Source: Polaribacter batillariae (lineage in GTDB: Bacteria > Bacteroidota > Bacteroidia > Flavobacteriales > Flavobacteriaceae). From it: a stretch of DNA of 64,000 bases. Below, piece by piece: positions 35,390 to 44,012 of the stretch. The translations under genes and the position numbers were made by a program. The stretch is from NCBI RefSeq assembly GCF_017498485.1, contig NZ_CP071795.1:1364001-1428000 (forward strand), in the 5' to 3' direction. The notes beneath the pieces were generated by a model, which made no database searches, had not been told where the DNA came from, and was given only the letters and a program-made list of their open reading frames with translations. How positions within the stretch are numbered: position 1 is the stretch's first letter; each line of letters opens with the position of its first letter.

Positions 35390-37588
35390 TTATTTTGTTT
35401 TATTCAGCAAATTTTCTTCTAAAAAGTTTGTCATTTTTGTATATAAATTCAAACGCATGTTTTTTCCTTTATAAATACCATGTGTTCTATCTGGTACAAT
35501 AAATTGGTCGAATTGTTTATTGGCTTCAATTAAAGCATTTGTCATTCTATAAGAGTTTTGCACATGCACATTATCATCCCCAGTTCCATGCACTAACAAA
35601 TAGTTACCTTGTAATTTATCGGCATAATTAATTGGAGAATTCTCATCGTAACCAGCCGGATTTTCTTGTGGAGTTCTTAAAAAACGCTCTGTATAAACAG
35701 TGTCGTAAAAACGCCAAGAAGTAACAGGAGCAACAGCAATTGCAGTAGTAAAAATATCGTTTCCTTTTAATAACGAATTGGTACTCATATGACCGCCAAA
35801 AGACCAACCCCAAATTCCAATATTATTTTTATCGATATAAGAACGTTCTGCTAATTTTTTTGCGGCGGCAATTTGGTCTTCGGTTTCGTATTTTACCAAA
35901 TTTAAATAAGTAGATTTTTTAAAATCACTTCCTTTAAAACCAGTTCCACGTCCATCTACACAAGCCACAATCATTCCTTTTTGGGCTAGCATATTGTGCC
36001 AATAATCGTTGCTAGCATTCCAACGATTTGCCACTTGTTGCGAACCAGGACCAGAATATTGATACATTAATAATGGATATTTTTTATTTTCATCAAAATC
36101 TACAGGTTTTATCATCCACATGTTTAACTCATTTCCGTTGATTGTAATAGTAGAAAATTCTTTCGGACTCATTTTATAATCCGATAATTTCTTTTGGAGT
36201 TTATAATTCTCTTTTATAACCTTTAGCATTTCTCCTTCAGCAGTATATAAAGAATAAATTGGAGGTGTTTTTGCTGATGAGTACGTGTTTATAAAATAGT
36301 GTAAGTTGGTGCTAAAAGCAGCGCGATTTGTGCCTTCTTTTTTGCTTAAAAGTTTTTTGTTATTTCCATCTAAATCAATAGAATATATGCCTCTGTTTGT
36401 AGAGCCATTTTCTACAGATTGATAATAAATCGTTTTTTTATCTTTGTTAAAACCATAGTAATTGGTTACTTCCCATTTTCCTTTTGTGATTTGGTTGATT
36501 AACTTTCCAGAGAAATCGTAATGATAAATATGATTGAAACCACTTTTTTCGCTTGTCCAAATAAAACTATTGTCGGCTAAAAAAGTTAAATTATCATCTA
36601 TATTAACGTACGCTTTATCCGTTTCATTTAAAAGCAAAGTGGCATTTCCTTTTAAGGCATTTACCTTATATAGCTTTAAATCGTTTTGATGGCGATTTAA
36701 AGTCGTAGCAACTAAAATATTTGCATCATTAGACCATTTAATTCTTGGAATATACTCATAATCTCCCAAACCAATTTTCTTTGTTTTTTTAGAAGAAAGT
36801 GTAAACATGTGTAGGGTTACCTCTGAATTTTTCTCTCCTGCTTTTGGATATTTAAAAACTTGCTGCGTTGGGTAATTTCCTGTGCCTACAATATCCATAG
36901 AAAAAGTAGGTACATTGGTTTCATCAAAACGTAAAAAAGCCAAATTTCTACTATCTTTACTCCACTCAAAAGCTCTTACAAAACCAAACTCTTCTTCGTA
37001 AACCCAATCTGTAATTCCATTAATTATACAATTCTTTTTGCCATCTTTGGTCACTTGAATTACAGCATTATTTGCGAAATCTTTAATAAAAATATTATTG
37101 TTTTTAGCGTAGGCAACTTTTTTGTTATCAGGAGAAAAAATAGGCTCTTGAATGCCTTTACCAATTAAACTTAATTTTTTTGAAGCAATATCATAGGCAT
37201 AAAAAGTACCTTTAAAAGAGCGTCTAAATTTCTTTTCGAAATCGGTTCCTAAAATCAGCTTGGTTTCATCGTTATTAAAACTGTAAGAAGAAAAATCCTC
37301 TAAGTCTTGTAAATTTTTACTATTTACAATCGTTTCTACCTTCTCTAAAGTTTGGTAGCTATATTTATCTACAGTTGTTTCTTTGGTCTCTTTATCGTAA
37401 TTTAAAAGCGAATAAAAATCGCCATTCATAGAATTTAAAGCATTCATTCTATCTGTAGAAAAAGTGCCATCCCAAATTTCTTCTAAGGATATTTCTTTTG
37501 TGCCTACAGCATCGTTTAAAGTGGTTGTTTCTTTCTTTTTACAGCTAGATAAAAGTAAAATAGTAACTAAAATGAATAGTTTTTTCAT
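35390..37588 (-). CDS. Dipeptidyl peptidase IV-type S9 peptidase, lipoprotein
   Basis: Releases N-terminal dipeptides, typically Xaa-Pro, in the periplasm. Signal peptide and lipobox LLSSC near residue 16 if the ATG at 37588 is used (an ATG nine bases upstream is also possible). N-terminal beta-propeller includes the double-Glu motif DWVYEEEF that binds the substrate amino group. The alpha/beta hydrolase domain has nucleophile Ser in GWSFGG (about 596), Asp in GTGDDNVH (about 671) and His in DRTHGIY (about 703). Tyr of YQYSGPG forms the oxyanion hole. First gene of an operon with two peptide symporters. Confidence 0.95.
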   Translation of the reverse strand: MKKLFILVTILLLSSCKKKETTTLNDAVGTKEISLEEIWDGTFSTDRMNALNSMNGDFYSLLNYDKETKETTVDKYSYQTLEKVETIVNSKNLQDLEDFSSYSFNNDETKLILGTDFEKKFRRSFKGTFYAYDIASKKLSLIGKGIQEPIFSPDNKKVAYAKNNNIFIKDFANNAVIQVTKDGKKNCIINGITDWVYEEEFGFVRAFEWSKDSRNLAFLRFDETNVPTFSMDIVGTGNYPTQQVFKYPKAGEKNSEVTLHMFTLSSKKTKKIGLGDYEYIPRIKWSNDANILVATTLNRHQNDLKLYKVNALKGNATLLLNETDKAYVNIDDNLTFLADNSFIWTSEKSGFNHIYHYDFSGKLINQITKGKWEVTNYYGFNKDKKTIYYQSVENGSTNRGIYSIDLDGNNKKLLSKKEGTNRAAFSTNLHYFINTYSSAKTPPIYSLYTAEGEMLKVIKENYKLQKKLSDYKMSPKEFSTITINGNELNMWMIKPVDFDENKKYPLLMYQYSGPGSQQVANRWNASNDYWHNMLAQKGMIVACVDGRGTGFKGSDFKKSTYLNLVKYETEDQIAAAKKLAERSYIDKNNIGIWGWSFGGHMSTNSLLKGNDIFTTAIAVAPVTSWRFYDTVYTERFLRTPQENPAGYDENSPINYADKLQGNYLLVHGTGDDNVHVQNSYRMTNALIEANKQFDQFIVPDRTHGIYKGKNMRLNLYTKMTNFLEENLLNKTK

Positions 37589-37699
37589 TACAGACATTAA
37601 TATTTAATAAAAGTTTGCCAAGTTTACGGAAAAATCGGCAAAATATAGGTTAAAAAATGAGAAAAGTTGAATATTGTACGATGTTTTAGAGGATTCATT

Positions 37700-37707
37700 T
37701 ATATTTG
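37700..37707 (+). promoter_or_regulatory. -7 promoter element of the HMG-CoA reductase gene
   Basis: TATATTTG matches TAnnTTTG, 25 bases before the ATG. A TTG at 37674-37676 lies 23 bases upstream, slightly long for the -33 element. Confidence 0.55.
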
Positions 37708-37732
37708 TTCAATATAGATTAGAGAAAGATAA

Positions 37733-39460
37733 ATGAGCAAAAAAATATCAGGTTTTTCCAAGTTTACAAAAGCGGAAAAAATTAATTGGCTAGCAGAGAA
37801 TTATTTACAGGAGAATTCCAATGCGAAATCTATTTTAGCGCAATATTGGAACGAAGAACAGCATTTACAACAACTGCACGACGATTTTATAGAAAATACC
37901 ATCACAAATTTTTATTTACCATTTGGTGTGGCGCCCAATTTTGTAATTAACAATAAAACCTATGTTTTGCCAATGGTAATCGAAGAAAGTTCTGTAGTGG
38001 CTGCAGCTTCGTTAGTAGGAAAATTTTGGAGTACAAGAGGCGGTTTTAAAACGGAGGTAATTTCGACAACCAAAATAGGTCAAATCCATTTTATGTATGC
38101 TGGTAAAAAAGCCGATTTAGAAACTTATTTTAATAAAAATAAAACAGAATTATTCGCAGCAACAGCTTCCATTACTAAAAATATGGAAAAACGTGGTGGA
38201 GGCATTTTAGATATAGAATTAAAAGATAAAACCGATAAAATTCCTAACTATTATCAGCTTCATGTAACGTTTGAAACCAAAGATTCTATGGGGGCAAACT
38301 TTATAAATTCGTGTTTAGAGGCGATGGCAAATGCGTTTAAAAACGAAGAAATTGAAGTGGTTATGAGCATCCTTTCTAACTACGTTCCAGAGTGTTTGGT
38401 AAGAGCAGAAGTAAGTTGTAAAATAGAAGATTTGGGTGGAGAAAACCCTCAAAAATTTGCAGAGAAATTTTACCAAGCAGTGCAAATTGCAGAAGTAGAG
38501 CCCTATAGAGCAGTTACACACAATAAGGGAATTATGAATGGGGTAGATGCCGTAGTTTTAGCCACTGCAAACGATTTTAGAGCGGTTGAAGCTGGCGTTC
38601 ATGCATATGCTGCAAGATCTGGAGAATACACAAGTTTGTCTCATTGTTCCATAGAAAACGGAATTTTTAAATTTTGGATAGAACTTCCTTTGGCTTTAGG
38701 AACCGTAGGCGGATTAACAGCCTTGCACCCGATGGCAAAACTATCGTTAGAAATGTTACAAAAACCGTCTGCAAGAGAATTAATGCAAATTATGGCTGCT
38801 GCTGGTTTGGCTCAGAATTTTGCAGCATTAAGAGCATTAACAACAAAAGGAATACAACATGGGCATATGAAAATGCACTTGCAAAATATCTTAAACCAAT
38901 TAGGTGCAAATGATGCCGAAAAAGCAGCTATCGAAAAATATTTCGATACCAAAACGATATCTCATAGTGCAGTTGAAACAAAGTTTGCAGCATTAAGAGC
39001 CTCAAAAGTACATTGGGTAAATTTTTTAAATTTCGATGAATTAAAACACACACTTTCAGCTTTAAAAGCAGATGCAAAACCTCTTTTTGGAAAAATGAAC
39101 GGACAACAAATGGTAGAGCATTTGGCTTTTTTAATGAAAGTTTCTAACGGAAAAGTACATGCAGACTTCTTTGTAGAGGATGAAAAATCGGCAAGAAGAA
39201 AAGCTTTTTTAGATACAGAAGGCGAATTGCAAGTTGGTTTTAAAGCGCCTATGTTGTCTGAAGAGCCAATTCCAGTAAAGTTTGCAAGTTTTGAAGAGTC
39301 GATAAATGATTTAATTTTACAAATTGAAGATTTTACGGAGCATTTTAAAACTGCTAAAATTGAAAATCATCCATTTTTTGGGGAGCTAGATTATGAATAT
39401 TGGCAGAAATTTCATGTAAAGCATTTTACACATCATTTTAAACAATTTGGGTTGGTATAA
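37733..39460 (+). CDS. HMG-CoA reductase (class II) fused to a DinB/DUF1569-like domain
   Basis: Residues 1 to about 410 are a class II hydroxymethylglutaryl-CoA reductase: ENTITNFYLPFGVAPNF, PMVIEESSVVAAAS with the catalytic Glu, THNKGIMNGVDAVVLATANDFRAVEAG with Lys and Asp, GTVGGLTALHPMA, and the His of HGHMKMH. Residues from about 430 to 575 form an extra domain with KMNGQQMVEHLAFL and a C-terminal HPFFGELDYEYWQKF plus FTHHFKQFGL, which match DinB_2/DUF1569-type helical-bundle proteins. Stand-alone class II reductases are about 430 residues. Although class II enzymes are called degradative, the neighbouring GHMP kinase suggests mevalonate synthesis for isoprenoids. Confidence 0.9.
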   Translation: MSKKISGFSKFTKAEKINWLAENYLQENSNAKSILAQYWNEEQHLQQLHDDFIENTITNFYLPFGVAPNFVINNKTYVLPMVIEESSVVAAASLVGKFWSTRGGFKTEVISTTKIGQIHFMYAGKKADLETYFNKNKTELFAATASITKNMEKRGGGILDIELKDKTDKIPNYYQLHVTFETKDSMGANFINSCLEAMANAFKNEEIEVVMSILSNYVPECLVRAEVSCKIEDLGGENPQKFAEKFYQAVQIAEVEPYRAVTHNKGIMNGVDAVVLATANDFRAVEAGVHAYAARSGEYTSLSHCSIENGIFKFWIELPLALGTVGGLTALHPMAKLSLEMLQKPSARELMQIMAAAGLAQNFAALRALTTKGIQHGHMKMHLQNILNQLGANDAEKAAIEKYFDTKTISHSAVETKFAALRASKVHWVNFLNFDELKHTLSALKADAKPLFGKMNGQQMVEHLAFLMKVSNGKVHADFFVEDEKSARRKAFLDTEGELQVGFKAPMLSEEPIPVKFASFEESINDLILQIEDFTEHFKTAKIENHPFFGELDYEYWQKFHVKHFTHHFKQFGLV

Positions 39461-39465
39461 GAATG

Positions 39466-39537
39466 TCTCCTCGAGCGCAGTCGAGAGGTTAATAATATTA
39501 CGTATTTAAATTAGGTCTCGACTGCGCTCGACCAGAC
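39466..39537. repeat. Inverted pair of CTCGAGCGCAGTCGAG-type repeats
   Basis: tcctcgagcgcagtcgagag near 39467 and its inverse tctcgactgcgctcga near 39516 flank about 28 AT-rich bases. In RNA they form a hairpin right after the reductase stop codon. Confidence 0.8.
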
Positions 39538-39544
39538 AATTATT

Positions 39545-40519
39545 TTGAAAAACTATTACTCGAACGGAAAACTTTTACTAACAGGCGAATACCTTGTTTT
39601 AGATGGTGCTAAATCGTTGGCTTTACCCACCAAATTTGGGCAAAATTTAATTGTAGAAAGCATCAAAGAACCAGAAATCATTTGGGGAAGTTTTACAAAC
39701 AAAGGCAAATGTTGGTTTGAAGCAATTTTCGATTTAAAAAAGTTACGATTAACATCTGCAACTTTTAATTCTAATAAAGAAGGTAGTGCAGATACAATTG
39801 CAGAAACGTTGTTAGATATTTTAAAGGAAGCCAAAAAAATGAACCCTAATTTCTTAGAAACAGAAAACGGTTTTCTTGTAAAAACGGAACTTACTTTTCC
39901 AAGAGATTGGGGTTTAGGAAGCTCATCAACCTTAATAAATTCGATTGCAAATTGGGCAAAAGTAGATGCATTTCAACTATTGTGGAATTCTTTTAAAGGA
40001 AGTGGTTACGATATTGCTTGTGCACAAAATAATACGCCCATTTTTTATCAAATTAAAAGAGATTTCTCAACGCAGCCTGTATTGAGCGAAGTCGAAATGC
40101 TCGAAATGACACCGAAAGTAGAACAAGTTGAATTTAATCCCAGCTTTAAAGAAAATTTGTTTTTTGTGTATTTGAATCAGAAACAAGATTCTAAAGAAGG
40201 GATTGCAAAATTTAGAGAAAGGGGTAATAATTTTAATAAAGAAATAGAAAGAATTTCTACAATTTCTGATGAATTTTTAACTGCAAAAACGATTTCAGAA
40301 TTTAACAATTTAATTGTTGAACACGAACAAATTATCAGTTCAATCATCAAATTACAACCTGTAAAAGAAAAATTATTTCCAGATTATTTTGGAGAAATTA
40401 AAAGTTTGGGAGCTTGGGGTGGCGATTTTGTATTAGCTACAGGAAACTCAACAACACCAGCTTATTTTAAAAATAAAGGGTTTGAAACATTTTTTTCGTA
40501 TTCAGAAATGATTTTATAA
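39545..40519 (+). CDS. GHMP kinase (mevalonate/phosphomevalonate kinase family)
   Basis: 324-residue small-molecule kinase. N terminus YYSNGKLLLTGEYLVLDG matches GHMP motif 1; the ATP loop is FPRDWGLGSSSTLINS near residues 118-133; GSGYDIACAQ lies near 157; and LGAWGGDFVLATG near 290 is motif 3. The start is a TTG at 39545, which gives the expected MKNYYSNGKLL; there is no nearby ATG. Residues about 173-190 (FSTQPVLSEVEMLEMTPK) are encoded by a sequence related to the intergenic TGTCATTTCGAC repeats, so a repeat seems to have inserted in frame. With the adjacent HMG-CoA reductase it supports a mevalonate route. Confidence 0.87.
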   Translation: MKNYYSNGKLLLTGEYLVLDGAKSLALPTKFGQNLIVESIKEPEIIWGSFTNKGKCWFEAIFDLKKLRLTSATFNSNKEGSADTIAETLLDILKEAKKMNPNFLETENGFLVKTELTFPRDWGLGSSSTLINSIANWAKVDAFQLLWNSFKGSGYDIACAQNNTPIFYQIKRDFSTQPVLSEVEMLEMTPKVEQVEFNPSFKENLFFVYLNQKQDSKEGIAKFRERGNNFNKEIERISTISDEFLTAKTISEFNNLIVEHEQIISSIIKLQPVKEKLFPDYFGEIKSLGAWGGDFVLATGNSTTPAYFKNKGFETFFSYSEMIL

Positions 40520-40530
40520 AAGATTTTTTA

Positions 40531-40595
40531 GGTCTCGACTGCGTTCGACCTGACAATTAACTTACTAAATGTTTCCTCGAGCGCAGTCGAGAGGT
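40531..40595. repeat. Inverted pair of CTCGACTGCG-type repeats
   Basis: ggtctcgactgcgttcgacc at 40531-40550 and the inverse cctcgagcgcagtcgagagg near 40575-40594 flank a short AT-rich spacer; the second arm contains an in-frame upstream ATG that is probably not a gene start. Confidence 0.8.
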
Positions 40596-40607
40596 TTTAT
40601 GCAGAAA

Positions 40608-41819
40608 ATGAATAAAATAATAATTATTGGAGGTGGAGCCGCAGGATATTTTACAGCGATAAACGCGAAAGAAAATAACCCTAATTTAGACATTACAATT
40701 CTAGAAAAAGGAAAAAATGTTTTACAGAAAGTTAAAATTTCTGGAGGTGGAAGGTGTAATGTTACTCATGCTTGTTTTGAACCCAAAGAATTGGTAAAAT
40801 TTTACCCACGAGGAGAAAAAGAACTGTTAGGTCCTTTTCATCAATTTATGACGGGAGATACTTTTGAATGGTTTGATAGTAGAGGAGTTCCATTAAAAAT
40901 AGAAGGCGATAATCGTGTTTTTCCAGAAGCAAATACAAGTAAAGCAATTATAGATTGTTTTCAAAAAGCTGTTGATAAGTTAGGTATTAAAGTGTTCACA
41001 AACCATGGTGTAAATTCTATTTATCCACAAGATAATCAATGGGTTATTAACACAAAAGAACAAGTGTTTAAAGCCGATAAAGTGGTTGTTGCTGCAGGAA
41101 GTTCTAAAAAAATGTGGCAATTATGCGAAAACTTAGAGCATTCTATTATTGAGCCTGTTCCGTCTTTGTTTACCTTTAATATCAACGATAAAAGAATTGT
41201 AGATTTATTAGGTATTTCTGTTCCAAATGCAACTGTAAATATCGTAGGCACAAAATTAGAAGCTTCAGGACCTTTGTTAATTACACATTGGGGCATGAGT
41301 GGACCAGCCGTTTTAAAACTCTCTGCTTTTGGCGCAAGAATTTTGGCGGATAAAAAGTACCAATATAATATTGAAGTAAATTGGCTTTCAAGACCTACTG
41401 ATAAAATTTTAAATATTTTATTGAATTTGAAAAAGAAAGAACCTCGAAAAACAGTAATATTAAAATCGCCTTTTGCGGAAATTTCTAAAAGATTGTGGGA
41501 ACGTTTTGTAAAGTTTTCAGATATTGATGCAAACCAGAATTGGGCAGATTTAAATTCTCGTCAATTAGAAAATTTGGCAAATCAATTAACAAAGGGAGTG
41601 TACAATGCGAATGGTAGAACTACGTTTAAAGATGAATTTGTAACTGCTGGCGGAATCGATTTAAAAGAAATTAATTTTAAGCGTTTTGAAAGTAAAAAAC
41701 ACAAAAACCTATTTTTCGTAGGCGAAGTTTTAAATATTGATGCTGTTACTGGTGGTTTCAACTTCCAAAATGCATGGACAGGTGGTTTTATCTGTGCAAA
41801 AGCTTTGGCTGAAAATTAA
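40608..41819 (+). CDS. HI0933-type flavoprotein (aminoacetone oxidase/BaiN-like)
   Basis: FAD-dependent oxidoreductase of 403 residues. The dinucleotide motif IIGGGAAGYFTAI is at the N terminus, KISGGGRCNVTH near residue 45 is the family hallmark, and the C-terminal VGEVLNIDAVTGGFNFQNAWTGG is diagnostic for the HI0933 family. Cytosolic; substrate unknown. An earlier in-frame ATG at 40569 falls in a repeat and one at 40599 is three codons upstream; 40608 (MNKIIIIGG) fits best. Confidence 0.92.
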   Translation: MNKIIIIGGGAAGYFTAINAKENNPNLDITILEKGKNVLQKVKISGGGRCNVTHACFEPKELVKFYPRGEKELLGPFHQFMTGDTFEWFDSRGVPLKIEGDNRVFPEANTSKAIIDCFQKAVDKLGIKVFTNHGVNSIYPQDNQWVINTKEQVFKADKVVVAAGSSKKMWQLCENLEHSIIEPVPSLFTFNINDKRIVDLLGISVPNATVNIVGTKLEASGPLLITHWGMSGPAVLKLSAFGARILADKKYQYNIEVNWLSRPTDKILNILLNLKKKEPRKTVILKSPFAEISKRLWERFVKFSDIDANQNWADLNSRQLENLANQLTKGVYNANGRTTFKDEFVTAGGIDLKEINFKRFESKKHKNLFFVGEVLNIDAVTGGFNFQNAWTGGFICAKALAEN

Positions 41820-41828
41820 AAAATAATA

Positions 41829-41917
41829 TTGTCTTTTCGAATGAAATGAAACGGAATTGAGAAATCTAAAAATTATTTTTTTTTATATTAGATTTCTCTA
41901 TAAAGTCGAAATGACAT
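41829..41917. repeat. Imperfect inverted repeat, TGTCATTTCGAC family
   Basis: Left arm ttgtcttttcga...gagaaatctaaa and right arm ttagatttctc...gtcgaaatgaca are related to the perfect inverted repeat at 14705-14771 but eroded in the middle. Confidence 0.75.
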
Positions 41918-41958
41918 GCAATAATAAAGTTGAAAATAAAAAACTAAAACCCATTTTT

Positions 41959-42513
41959 ATGGCACTAACAGAATCCAATAATTTTCCAATAGGAACAAAA
42001 GCACCCGATTTTACTTTACGAAATACAGTAAACAATAAAATGGTTTCTTTAACCGAGGCAAAAGGCGAAAAAGGAACCGTAATTATGTTTATTTGCAATC
42101 ATTGTCCGTTTGTAATTCACTTAAATAATGAGTTGGTAAGAATGGCGAATGAATATCAAAAAAAAGGTATTGGTTTTATCGCAATAAGCTCTAATGAGAT
42201 AGAAAATTACCCACAAGATGCGCCAAAATACATGAAGCAAGTTGCCCAAAAGTTAAACTATCCTTTTCCGTATTTGTTTGATGAAACTCAAGAAGTAGCA
42301 AAAAATTACGATGCTGCTTGTACACCCGATTTTTATGTGTTTGATGAAAACCTACAATCTGTTTATCATGGACAATTAGACAATTCCAGGCCCAATAATG
42401 GAGTGCCATTAACAGGAAAAGATATAAGAAATGCTTTAGATAATTTATTGCAAAATAAACCTGTTTTAGAAAACCAAAAACCAAGCGTTGGTTGCGGTAT
42501 TAAGTGGAAATGA
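41959..42513 (+). CDS. Redoxin/AhpC-TSA type thioredoxin-fold protein
   Basis: 184-residue cytosolic protein. It begins MALTESNNFPIGTKAPDFTL, the usual peroxiredoxin-like opening, and the active site reads FICNHCPFVIH, a CxxC followed by Pro. YDAACTPDFYVFD carries the cis-Pro loop and an extra Cys. This family of NHCPFV-type redoxins is widespread; the substrate is unknown. The ATG at 41959 is chosen because upstream in-frame codons fall in a repeat. Confidence 0.85.
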   Translation: MALTESNNFPIGTKAPDFTLRNTVNNKMVSLTEAKGEKGTVIMFICNHCPFVIHLNNELVRMANEYQKKGIGFIAISSNEIENYPQDAPKYMKQVAQKLNYPFPYLFDETQEVAKNYDAACTPDFYVFDENLQSVYHGQLDNSRPNNGVPLTGKDIRNALDNLLQNKPVLENQKPSVGCGIKWK

Positions 42514-42657
42514 TGTATATGGAAAGTTGCAGGTTTGCGTGTGAGAATTTTTCGAAGGAAAGTAAAATATAAGACTTTTTCTTGTTTGAAGTTACTTACG
42601 ATTTCATTATAAAAAAGAAACCGTAAGAAGGTTATTTTTTGTTTTCCTATTTTATAA

Positions 42658-42697
42658 TCGAGCCTTAAAAAAGGAAAAACACCTTTTTAAGGCTCGA
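42658..42697. terminator. Strong inverted repeat after the redoxin gene
   Basis: TCGAGCCTTAAAAAAGG (42658-42674) and CCTTTTTAAGGCTCGA (42682-42697) pair almost perfectly with a 7-base loop. The internal T tract makes a terminator possible; it may instead be a REP-type element. The remaining intergenic bases (42514-42784) show nothing else. Confidence 0.55.
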
Positions 42698-42784
42698 CGA
42701 ATTAGGTATTTTGTCTCTAACACTACAAGTACCTTTATTGTAGAAAACCACCATTATTTTGTATGGTGTTGGCAAATGTTTTTA

Positions 42785-43294
42785 TTAAAAACTGTATCCT
42801 AAAGTAAATCCTAAATGGGGAAGGAACCCAATATCGCCCAAGAATTCGATATCAGAATTATCGCTATCGATGTTTAAAGTTCCTCCTCCGAATATAATTC
42901 CTATTGTTAGCTGAGAATCTAAAACCCATTGATATCCAGTAGCAAGACCAAAGGAAGAAATGTTCGTTTTTACATCATTATCGTTTTTAGTATTTATACT
43001 GTTATAATATGGTCCTATGTGCCATCCTTCCATTAAATCTTTATTTGAAGAAAAATAATACCTTCCTTCGAAATAATAACCCAAACCATCTGATTTCGAA
43101 TCGACATTATTTACAGTAGTTTTGATATTAGAATAACCTAATTGTCCAATTACAGAAAAATGGTCAGAAAGAGAACGTTCGTATTGGACACCTAAATTTC
43201 CGAGAATAGCACCAGCCTTTACAATATTCTCTTGAGCTTTTAAGTTACTGAAAGCTAGTAATACTGCACATAATAAAATTGTTTTTTTAATCAT
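42785..43294 (-). CDS. Small outer-membrane beta-barrel protein
   Basis: 169 residues: signal peptide (to about residue 20, FSNLKAQ), then alternating strands such as FSVIGQLGYSNIKT, GYYFEGRYYFSS and SSFGLATGYQWVL, ending in GFTLGYSF with a terminal Phe, the classic outer-membrane insertion signal. Likely an eight-stranded barrel of the DUF3575/OmpW-like sort. Function unknown. It sits at the left edge of an accessory-looking patch. Confidence 0.78.
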   Translation of the reverse strand: MIKKTILLCAVLLAFSNLKAQENIVKAGAILGNLGVQYERSLSDHFSVIGQLGYSNIKTTVNNVDSKSDGLGYYFEGRYYFSSNKDLMEGWHIGPYYNSINTKNDNDVKTNISSFGLATGYQWVLDSQLTIGIIFGGGTLNIDSDNSDIEFLGDIGFLPHLGFTLGYSF

Positions 43295-43473
43295 TTTTTG
43301 GGTTTTTAAATTAATAATATTGTTTTTTTTGATATTTGTTAACGTTTTTGCCTATGGTTTTGTTGTGTGTTTCAATAATTAAATTTGCAAATACAAACCG
43401 AATAGAAAATTTAAAAGGATTTTTGTGAGCAGGCTCGAAAAAGTATTTAATTTTTTCGTTGTTATAAATAGTT

Positions 43474-43941
43474 TTACTTAAATATATAATTACCGAATAT
43501 ATCCGTTTCAATTCCGTTAATAATGTAAACTGCAAAATGATTATAAGTTATATTTAATTCGTTCTCTTTAACAGAATTTAATACATATTCAGTACTTCTG
43601 TTGGGTTCATTCGGGTGCTCTAAATTTAAAATTTCTTGATTTTTTTTCCAATTAAAAACACTTTTTGTTCCATCAGGGTATTCCATATAACCTGTCATAT
43701 CATCGTTGAATTTAATGAACCAATTTTTTGCTAAATTATTAACATGTTGTTCAACTTCTTTGTCTGTAAAGTTGAAATTAGTTGATGGCGAACTTGTAAA
43801 ATCAAAATAATTAAAACTCCATTTTTTTTGGGTCAATAGTTCTATTTCAGTTTTTGTTTTTTCGATTTGATTATCATCGGTACACATAGTAATTGTTATG
43901 CAGAAAAAGCATAATAGTAAAAGTCTAATTTTTTTCATCAT
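43474..43941 (-). CDS. Lipoprotein of unknown function (155 aa)
   Basis: Signal peptide and lipobox ending ITMC (Cys near residue 20), then a mostly polar domain with FTSSPSTNFNFTDKEVEQHVNNLAKNWFIKFNDDMTGYMEY and SVFNWKKNQEILNLEHP, a pattern of strands like small lipocalin-style lipoproteins. No family recognised. It lies between a beta-barrel gene and a broken restriction gene. Confidence 0.65.
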   Translation of the reverse strand: MMKKIRLLLLCFFCITITMCTDDNQIEKTKTEIELLTQKKWSFNYFDFTSSPSTNFNFTDKEVEQHVNNLAKNWFIKFNDDMTGYMEYPDGTKSVFNWKKNQEILNLEHPNEPNRSTEYVLNSVKENELNITYNHFAVYIINGIETDIFGNYIFK

Positions 43942-44012
43942 AGGTTTTGTTTAAATTTTGCTGAGTAGATTTTTAGAAGCAGTCGAGAACTGGCATCGTT
44001 GCGCAATTTTTT

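Noticed and set aside
43320..43400. A second cassette-end repeat near gttaacgtttttgcctatgg
   Set aside because: Only one side of a possible stem could be found; too weak to list as a feature.
43311..43535. 74-residue minus-strand open frame between two secreted-protein genes
   Set aside because: It overlaps the end of the lipoprotein gene, lacks any recognisable domain and is rich in AT-driven residues; no promoter seen.
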